Below, piece after piece: positions 4,968-9,908 of a stretch of DNA of 9,908 nt; the stretch's first letter is position 1; each line of letters opens with the position of its first letter. Source of the stretch: Balneolaceae bacterium. GTDB lineage: Bacteria > Bacteroidota > Rhodothermia > Balneolales > Balneolaceae. The DNA lies in contig PWFZ01000024.1 of the NCBI GenBank assembly GCA_003555185.1, positions 1-9,908 of the forward strand, read 5' to 3'. A model generated the notes under the pieces. It was not told the origin of the DNA and ran no database searches. It worked only from the letters and a program-made list of their open reading frames with translations. A program made the position numbers and the translations under genes.

Positions 4968-7286
4968 CTACCGCTGAATATGATATTCCTTCGGTGGGGT
5001 TTGACCGGCAAGGTGTTCTACAAAATAGTCCCAGGTTCGGCGGATGCTGTAGGGTTCATTTGCATAGCCGTGTCCACGATTTGGCATCACCAACAGATCA
5101 AAATCTTTGTTGTGTTTGATTAGTTCATCCACAAAAAGAAGCGTCATGGCCGGGTGCACATTAGTGTCCATTGTACCATAGGATAGCAGAAGTTTTCCTT
5201 CCAGCTTTTCTGCCTGCAAATGTACTGCGGAGGATTCGTAATTATCGGTACTGTTTTCTTCTTCAAGCAGCCCCTGATATTTCTCACCCCAATAGTAAGT
5301 GTATCCGCGATTATCATGATTCCCAGCGCCGGAAACGCCCACTTTAAAGAACTCAGGATATTGAGTTAGTGCTGCTGCTGTGGCAAACCCACCACCTGAG
5401 TGCCCGTAAATACCTGCGCGATTGATATCAATAAACGAGTATTGTTCAGCCAGCTGCTCCATTGCCGTAATCTGATCAGGCAAACCATTATCAATCATAT
5501 CTCCGTGGTAAGCTATATGAAAATCACGTGACCGGATAGGGCTGCTTCCCATCGCATCAATAGCGACGACGATAAATCCAAGTTCCGCGAGGGCATGTGC
5601 TTGACCGCGGCGTGATGATGAAAAGTGTCGGGTACCCACACTTCCACCCTGCGGGCCGGGATAAATGGCATTGATAATTGGGTAGGATTTCGACTCATCA
5701 AAATTGGAAGGGAGAATCATAATTCCATATACATCCGTCTCGCCATCGCGTGCTTTTGCCGAAAATGGTATAGGATCCTGCCAGCCGGTTTCGCGTAAAT
5801 CAGAGGCATCGGCTTCTTCCAGAGTCATCAAATGGTTCCCTGAATGATCCCGCACAACTGTTACCTGTGGTGTTTGAAAGCTAGAAAACGTATTGACAAT
5901 GTAGGACGCCTCCGGGCTTAGATTTACTGAATGATGAGCCTGATCTTCGGTAAGTAATTCCATCCCTGATCCATCAAAATTAATACGGTAGAGATGTTCA
6001 TGATGTGGGTCGCGCCCTTCCTCTTTTCCAACGGCGGTAAAGAGAATGGTTCGATCATCTTCGTTTACTCTTAGAATATCAACCACATTCCAGTTGCCTT
6101 CCGTGATGCGATTTTTCAGCTCACCGGTTCCCAGATCGTGCAGATAGATATGCCCCCAGTTATCGCTTCTGTTGAACCAGATAAATTCGTTGCTGTCGTG
6201 GAACACCCTCCAGTTCGGTACGCCGCGGGAGGTCAGGTTAGATTCAAAAAAGACATCATCACGATCTTCAAAAATTTCTTTCACTTCACCGGTTTCGGGA
6301 TTGGCTATGCGAAGCTTCACATCTTTATAGTCTCTTGATGTAGAAACAAATGCCAGTTTGCTGCCATCTGCGCTCCACTCATTATCTACCCAGTCTCCGG
6401 CACGAACTAACCCACAACAGTTAGAGGCACGCTGATGATCAGGATCAACCTGCAACCATGTTTTTGATTGATCGTCTACATCAATTACCACGCGCTCGAG
6501 CATTGGCACAATGGAATCTCCGGGCAGGGCATACGGCCACTGATCCAGTTCCGGTCTCCCTTCAACGGTTTTCCAAAGCACCATCTCTCCCACGCCCCGC
6601 TCATCAAGCCTGAATGTTGAAATTTTCTTTGAATCGGGAGACCATTTTAAAATGGGCCGGTCAGATCGTGTCCACCCCTGATTGTTACGTGCAAAACTAT
6701 AGTGCTTTTCGCCTTCCGTTGTGAGCTGGATATTATCACCGGTTTCAAGGTTTCTGATCCATAAATTATGATCTTTGGTGTAGGCTGCCAGCTTTCCATC
6801 TGGTGAAGTAACCGAATTTGCAAGCCTGTGAGAGTTATATTCACCGGTTTCGCACCGATATGTGGAAAGCGAGCACTCCCAGCTTTTTCCGTTACTTACA
6901 AATCGTATAAGCTCCAGATCATCGCTGAATTCCAATGACCCCAGCGGCAGATTACCTGCATCTACTGATGAGCCGGTATGCTCCTCAATCACATCTGCCA
7001 AACGGCCGTGGTCAAACGCCTCATCTCTGTCTCTTTCGGAAATATCCACAAGAATGTACCGGTCTCCATTTCGTGTATAAACACGGTACCAAAAGTGCTC
7101 ATTATTGATCCAGTTCGGGGATACGTTCTGGTTATACACCATATCACTCACATTCCAGCTCAGCTGTGATTCTGCCCGTTCATAATCATCGGCAGTAAGA
7201 TGGTCACCGTTTTGGGCTTGAGTTCCATCAGGCAAAACAAATAAAAGTAATAAAATGCTAAAGACGGTTGTGACAATAGGCTTCAT
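4968..7286 (-). CDS. secreted S9 prolyl oligopeptidase family peptidase (DPP-IV-like)
   Basis: A 772-residue protein. Residues 1-24 form a signal peptide with likely cleavage TQA|QN, so it acts in the periplasm or is exported. Residues ~40-520 form the DPP-IV-type beta-propeller with repeated blade motifs (SPDGKLAAYTKDHNLWIRNLETG, LKWSPDSKKISTFRLDE, NEWSADGSKLAFVST). The C-terminal alpha/beta-hydrolase domain carries the full triad: Ser630 in GHSGGG, Asp707 in GTMDTNVHP and His739 in NRGHG, with spacing very close to DPP-IV. The oxyanion segment is YPGPQGG in place of the common YGGP. The double-Glu motif that anchors the free N-terminus in true DPP-IV is not visible before LKWSPDSKK; that stretch reads RNNQGWTRSDRP. 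Cleavage specificity is therefore uncertain. Adjacent cysteines Cys290-Cys291 sit in a propeller loop. No Shine-Dalgarno site is evident. The PBP4 gene lies upstream on the same strand, but the spacer between them holds hairpins. Confidence 0.9.
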   Translation of the reverse strand: MKPIVTTVFSILLLLFVLPDGTQAQNGDHLTADDYERAESQLSWNVSDMVYNQNVSPNWINNEHFWYRVYTRNGDRYILVDISERDRDEAFDHGRLADVIEEHTGSSVDAGNLPLGSLEFSDDLELIRFVSNGKSWECSLSTYRCETGEYNSHRLANSVTSPDGKLAAYTKDHNLWIRNLETGDNIQLTTEGEKHYSFARNNQGWTRSDRPILKWSPDSKKISTFRLDERGVGEMVLWKTVEGRPELDQWPYALPGDSIVPMLERVVIDVDDQSKTWLQVDPDHQRASNCCGLVRAGDWVDNEWSADGSKLAFVSTSRDYKDVKLRIANPETGEVKEIFEDRDDVFFESNLTSRGVPNWRVFHDSNEFIWFNRSDNWGHIYLHDLGTGELKNRITEGNWNVVDILRVNEDDRTILFTAVGKEEGRDPHHEHLYRINFDGSGMELLTEDQAHHSVNLSPEASYIVNTFSSFQTPQVTVVRDHSGNHLMTLEEADASDLRETGWQDPIPFSAKARDGETDVYGIMILPSNFDESKSYPIINAIYPGPQGGSVGTRHFSSSRRGQAHALAELGFIVVAIDAMGSSPIRSRDFHIAYHGDMIDNGLPDQITAMEQLAEQYSFIDINRAGIYGHSGGGFATAAALTQYPEFFKVGVSGAGNHDNRGYTYYWGEKYQGLLEEENSTDNYESSAVHLQAEKLEGKLLLSYGTMDTNVHPAMTLLFVDELIKHNKDFDLLVMPNRGHGYANEPYSIRRTWDYFVEHLAGQTPPKEYHIQR

Positions 7287-7326
7287 AAATAGTGAGTTAG
7301 TTTTAGTTTAGGTATCAACTTTTTCA

Positions 7327-7362
7327 AAAACCTCCAAGGTCTCAAAAGACCTTGGAGGTTTT
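7327..7362. repeat. perfect 16-bp-stem hairpin (REP-like or terminator)
   Basis: The arms AAAACCTCCAAGGTCT (7327-7342) and AGACCTTGGAGGTTTT (7347-7362) pair perfectly around a 4-nt loop, CAAA. T-runs flank it on the + strand, A-runs on the left. It lies 41 bp before the S9 peptidase start and 210 bp after the PBP4 stop. It could end transcription in either direction. Its arm design, AGACCT....AGGTTTT, resembles the RAYT-flanking palindromes, so it may be a related REP class. Confidence 0.8.
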
Positions 7363-7399
7363 CTTCTTATGTTAAGTTTAATTTTCAAGCAATGAATCT

Positions 7400-7538
7400 G
7401 AAAGTCCCCCTTATCAAAGGGCTCATCTTTTAAACGCGCCAGCGAGATTTAGGGGGATGTTTATTCCCATGAACACCCCTCTGTATTTCGCTTCACGGGA
7501 ATCGCTAACGCTCGGAGCCCCTTGTTAGGGGAGACTTC
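7400..7538. repeat. imperfect long palindrome, MITE-like
   Basis: The ends are inverted copies of each other: the left end at 7400-7424 begins GAAAGTCCCCCTTATCAAAG, and the right end at 7514-7538 read in reverse begins GAAGTCTCCCCTAACAAGGG, matching at about 20 of 25 positions with small gaps. Inside, AGCGAGAT pairs roughly with ATCGCTAACGCT, and AGGGGGATGTT near 7451 pairs with AACACCCCT near 7472. The whole ~139 bp can therefore fold on itself. It has no reading frame, and its GC-rich, C/G-tract composition differs from the flanks. It looks like a dispersed non-coding repeat. Confidence 0.6.
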
Positions 7539-7571
7539 TACTAATCATTTTAAGATTTATTAACTCAGAGT

Positions 7572-8930
7572 TTAAAAATTCTCTTTAATAATGCGCAGTG
7601 CTTTTTCCATTTCCCCGCGCATAGTGTTGTTGGTTACAACATAGTTATTATTCATAAACGTAAAAATCAGACGTCGCCCTGAGTCAGTATACACATAACC
7701 GCTAAGTGCCGTGTTATTTCTTAATGTACCTGTTTTGGCATATACATAGGGCGAATCCCCCACATTAGGTCTGTACGACCCACTGATTGTACCACTTTCT
7801 CCACCGGCAGGAAACATTTTTTTCATAGTATGCTCACCAAATTCGTCATAGAAACTATTGAGCAGTGCCACCATTGTACGTGGAGTAATCAAGTTATAGC
7901 GTGTCAGGCCGGACCCATCAGACCATCGCGGGCGATCTGGCAGATGGTCTAAATAATTATTGAGCACGTAATTAATAGCCTTGTCTGTATTCATCGTACC
8001 GATTTCCTGATCAGAAATCATCAGCATTAACTGCTCAGCGATGAAGTTGTCGCTCACTTTGTGCATCCGGGCGTAAACAGTATCAGCCGGCGGACCGTAA
8101 AACGTTTGTGAAAAGCTGACCGGAGGGTTTTCGGCGTGATGAACTTGCGTGCTGAGTGTATCGGAAAGCATTTCAATTACCAGGTCGCGATCGTATACAA
8201 ACGGTATATTCCGTTCCTGCCGCACGGTATCAGATCTTGGCACATAAGAAATTTGATTGTCACGAAGGGATCGCAGAACCAGCTGTGGCTGATCACTGTC
8301 CCACTCTTTTTGATTGATGTATCGTTCAAAGAATTTAGGCTTTACCGGCTCATCTTCATTTAACATTACCAAAGCAACCTGTTGTGCCTGTAACCGCATC
8401 ATATTTCCATATATGGGGAACGGAGATTTTTCGGGTGCATACGCTTGTGGATACCAGTCCCACGACCATCCGGAACCGAAATGTTCGTCATCGTAATGCC
8501 CATCGTAGTAGGCAAGCACCTCATCCCGGCTTTTAAGAAACTCATACGCTTTTTGTGAATCAAAAGTAGGGTTTAGAAATGTGGGATCCCCGGTACTTCT
8601 GAAATAAAGGGTATCATCTTTCACTTCGTACCGAAGCGAAGGCAATATTTCAGGTAAAATTTTAAGTGCAGCGTAGAGTGTCAGCGTTTTAGTGTTGGAC
8701 GCGGGCGTGAAAAAGCGATGGCCGTCGCGATCGTGAAGCACTGAATCCGTTTCGGGATCATATAACACAAAACCGGTGATGCTTTCATCAAAAACCTGAG
8801 ACTGGCTGAAAAATGTATCAAGAAGCGATTCCCGGGGATCGGGTGCATCATCGATCATGCGATCCGGCGTTTTACAGGCAGACATTAAACCCAAAACAAA
8901 CAGTAAGAGAAAAAGGAAGTAGCTTCGCAT
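7572..8930 (-). CDS. dacB: D-alanyl-D-alanine carboxypeptidase/endopeptidase (PBP4, S13), lipoprotein
   Basis: A 452-residue protein. The N-terminus is a lipoprotein signal ending in the lipobox LMSAC, with Cys19 the likely lipidated residue, so the protein is probably membrane-tethered facing the periplasm. All three penicillin-binding active-site motifs are present in order: Ser78-Asn-Thr-Lys81 (PASNTKTLT), Ser293-Asp-Asn295 (KVSDNFIAEQL) and Lys399-Thr-Gly401 (YAKTGTL). The ~215 residues between the first two motifs match the domain insertions typical of S13/PBP4 enzymes. Downstream, WSDGSGLTRYNLITPRTMV is also characteristic. It should trim or cut D-Ala cross-links in peptidoglycan. Length is close to other PBP4 proteins. 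It is transcribed away from the TonB receptor gene. No Shine-Dalgarno site is evident; the start gives a complete lipoprotein signal. Confidence 0.92.
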   Translation of the reverse strand: MRSYFLFLLLFVLGLMSACKTPDRMIDDAPDPRESLLDTFFSQSQVFDESITGFVLYDPETDSVLHDRDGHRFFTPASNTKTLTLYAALKILPEILPSLRYEVKDDTLYFRSTGDPTFLNPTFDSQKAYEFLKSRDEVLAYYDGHYDDEHFGSGWSWDWYPQAYAPEKSPFPIYGNMMRLQAQQVALVMLNEDEPVKPKFFERYINQKEWDSDQPQLVLRSLRDNQISYVPRSDTVRQERNIPFVYDRDLVIEMLSDTLSTQVHHAENPPVSFSQTFYGPPADTVYARMHKVSDNFIAEQLMLMISDQEIGTMNTDKAINYVLNNYLDHLPDRPRWSDGSGLTRYNLITPRTMVALLNSFYDEFGEHTMKKMFPAGGESGTISGSYRPNVGDSPYVYAKTGTLRNNTALSGYVYTDSGRRLIFTFMNNNYVVTNNTMRGEMEKALRIIKENF

Positions 8931-9110
8931 TTTATATATCCGTTATGAATTACAAAATTTCGTACGTGACAAGAATAACCACAAGGACGAAGAGATGCTA
9001 TAATGAACAGATAATTAACAAAAAAACTGTTTTAATTCGCGATAGATTATAGATTCTCCCAGTAAATAAAATACCTGGAGAAGACAATTAAATGTAAATA
9101 GCAATATGGA

Positions 9111-9144
9111 AGCGGTTCCAAACTTGTAGAATCCGCTCATTTTT
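9111..9144 (+). terminator. terminator-like hairpin in the receptor upstream region
   Basis: AGCGGTTC pairs with GAATCCGCT (one bulged base) across a 10-nt loop, and a CATTTTTA run follows. No rightward gene lies upstream. If real, it would end a short leader or small RNA, or act as an attenuator for the receptor gene. The stem is short, so confidence is low. Confidence 0.3.
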
Positions 9145-9250
9145 AAAATCTATTACACCTATAAATTTTGATGATTCAATCCAATCACTTAAACTATTTT
9201 TAATCGTGATGGGAAATCTTTTAAAATTTCAGGTCAGTAGAAGCTAATTT

Positions 9251-9269
9251 TAGGGTATGATATACCCTA
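9251..9269 (+). promoter_or_regulatory. operator-like inverted repeat upstream of the receptor
   Basis: TAGGGTAT (9251-9258) and ATACCCTA (9262-9269) are exact reverse complements separated by GAT. The centre lies about 54 nt upstream of the ATG at 9314, a typical site for a repressor or activator dimer. No matching second site was found in the window. Confidence 0.45.
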
Positions 9270-9304
9270 TTGAGACTGATCAGCCATCTTTCACTTAAAT
9301 CAAT

Positions 9305-9309
9305 AGGAG
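9305..9309 (+). promoter_or_regulatory. Shine-Dalgarno-like site of the receptor gene
   Basis: AGGAG lies 4 nt before the ATG at 9314, the only clear Shine-Dalgarno-like site close to a start in this window. It favours 9314 over the in-frame ATG at 9368, which lacks one, although the spacing is short. Confidence 0.45.
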
Positions 9310-9313
9310 ACTT

Positions 9314-9908
9314 ATGAAACACTTGCTACAGATTCTGTCTCTTTTTAAAAATTTTGAAAGTCCGCATATGTCGACTTCAAAAAGGTTTGAAAAGAGCGTA
9401 ACCAATCATATTGCAACAGTATTTTCTCTTGTGCTGTTATGTACATTATTCACATTTAACAGTGCACTGGCCCAAACAGGGACTCTTTCAGGAGTAGTAA
9501 CAGATCGCAGTTCTGGCGATCCACTTCCGGGGGCAAATCTTCTCATTAGCGACCTCGAATTAGGTGCATCCACCGATGTTGATGGTCGTTATCAAATTGA
9601 AAATATACCCTCCGGAACATACTCGATAAGAGTTAATTACATTGGGTTTTCTCAATTGGAGCAGACTTTTGAAATAGTTGATGGAGAAAGCAAAGAATTA
9701 AATTTCAGTTTGAGGACAGATGTACTTGGACTTGATCAGGTGATGGTAACCGCACGTGGTGCAAGTTCAGCACGGCGAGAAATTGGATCATCCATTTCAA
9801 GTATTTCTACTGAGAATCTTGCTGAAGCCCCCATTCAAAACATGTCACAAATGCTTCAGGGCCGGGTAGCCGGTGCTCAAGTACAAATGGGTGGTGGAAA
9901 ATCAGGCC
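9314..9908 (+). CDS. SusC/RagA-type TonB-dependent outer membrane receptor, N-terminal part
   Basis: The frame is open from the ATG at 9314 to the window edge (198 complete codons), so the C-terminal barrel is missing. A signal peptide ends at residue 53 with ALA|QTGTLSG. From this start it is unusually long, while a start at the in-frame ATG at 9368 (residue 19) would give a more typical 35-residue signal. Residues ~55-135 form a carboxypeptidase-like regulatory domain: GVVTDRSSGDPLPGANLLI, TDVDGRYQIENIPSGTYSIRV and YIGF. A TonB-box-like VMVTARG follows, and then the plug domain begins with IQNMSQMLQGRVAGAQVQMGGG, the LQGRVAG motif being characteristic of SusC/RagA receptors. These proteins import large ligands such as oligosaccharides or peptides across the outer membrane with TonB energy. 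A SusD-like partner, if any, would lie beyond the window, and the ligand cannot be told. Confidence 0.9.
   Translation, partial: MKHLLQILSLFKNFESPHMSTSKRFEKSVTNHIATVFSLVLLCTLFTFNSALAQTGTLSGVVTDRSSGDPLPGANLLISDLELGASTDVDGRYQIENIPSGTYSIRVNYIGFSQLEQTFEIVDGESKELNFSLRTDVLGLDQVMVTARGASSARREIGSSISSISTENLAEAPIQNMSQMLQGRVAGAQVQMGGGKSG

Larger units (their letters stand above)
8931..9313. other. divergent intergenic region
   Basis: About 380 AT-rich bp between the leftward dacB and rightward receptor genes, with no convincing reading frame. It must hold both promoters. Visible elements are a TATAAT at 8999-9004 without a good partner box, a weak hairpin followed by a T-run at 9111-9144, an 8-bp inverted repeat at 9251-9269 and a Shine-Dalgarno-like AGGAG at 9305-9309. 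Confidence 0.6.

Noticed and set aside
7291..7300. AGTGAGTTAG near the 7327 hairpin, and GGAGTGAGTT on the - strand near 2975, as further REP guide flanks
   Set aside because: The matches are short and not at a fixed distance from a palindrome, so they are probably chance.
8999..9004. TATAAT as a rightward promoter for a small RNA ending at 9144
   Set aside because: No acceptable -35 or -33 element at proper spacing, and the region is AT-rich enough for chance matches.
1..9908. A defence system, CRISPR array or prophage
   Set aside because: No regularly spaced repeats, nuclease, toxin-antitoxin or phage genes are visible; the REP-RAYT unit is the only mobile gene element.

Overview
The window is ordinary chromosomal DNA of moderate, slightly AT-rich composition. 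It looks like a member of the Bacteroidota/Balneolota assemblage, with Balneolaceae-like marine bacteria the best guess by inference. Supporting features are a SusC/RagA-type TonB-dependent receptor with a carboxypeptidase-like regulatory domain, secreted S9 and M20 peptidases, a lipoprotein PBP4, weak or absent Shine-Dalgarno sites before most starts, and a RAYT transposase with palindromic repeats. No rRNA, tRNA, CRISPR or phage genes were seen.

Left part (1-4143): the C-terminal end of an M20 metallopeptidase, then a secreted DUF3047 protein on + (388-1179). It converges on and overlaps by 29 bp a polytopic membrane protein on - (1151-1918). A second, closely similar membrane protein follows in the same orientation (2189-2944). 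The two sit in an ~842-bp direct repeat that also carries a conserved 67-bp upstream block at the same distance from each start. Past the second copy lie ~350 bp without a convincing gene, then a short decayed copy of the DUF3047 3' end (3432-3495), then a YgjV-like membrane domain fused to a GNAT-like domain (3523-4143, -).

Middle (4165-4965): a REP-RAYT unit. A Y1/HUH transposase gene (start 4276) is flanked by near-perfect 34-bp palindromes embedded in a longer shared block. A 16-nt copy of one palindrome arm also lies inside the transposase reading frame.

Right part (4968-9908): a secreted S9 dipeptidyl-peptidase-IV-like serine peptidase (-). Next is a spacer with a perfect 16-bp-stem hairpin and a ~139-bp imperfect palindrome. 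A PBP4/DacB-type D-Ala-D-Ala carboxypeptidase lipoprotein (-) follows, then a divergent intergenic region with a small operator-like palindrome, and the first 198 codons of a TonB-dependent receptor (+), which runs off the window.

The coding genes suggest a cell-envelope and peptide-scavenging neighbourhood: outer-membrane uptake, periplasmic peptidases and peptidoglycan trimming. They do not form one obvious operon. The least explained parts are the duplicated membrane protein with its conserved upstream block and DUF3047 relic, and the REP-RAYT unit with its internal REP half-site.
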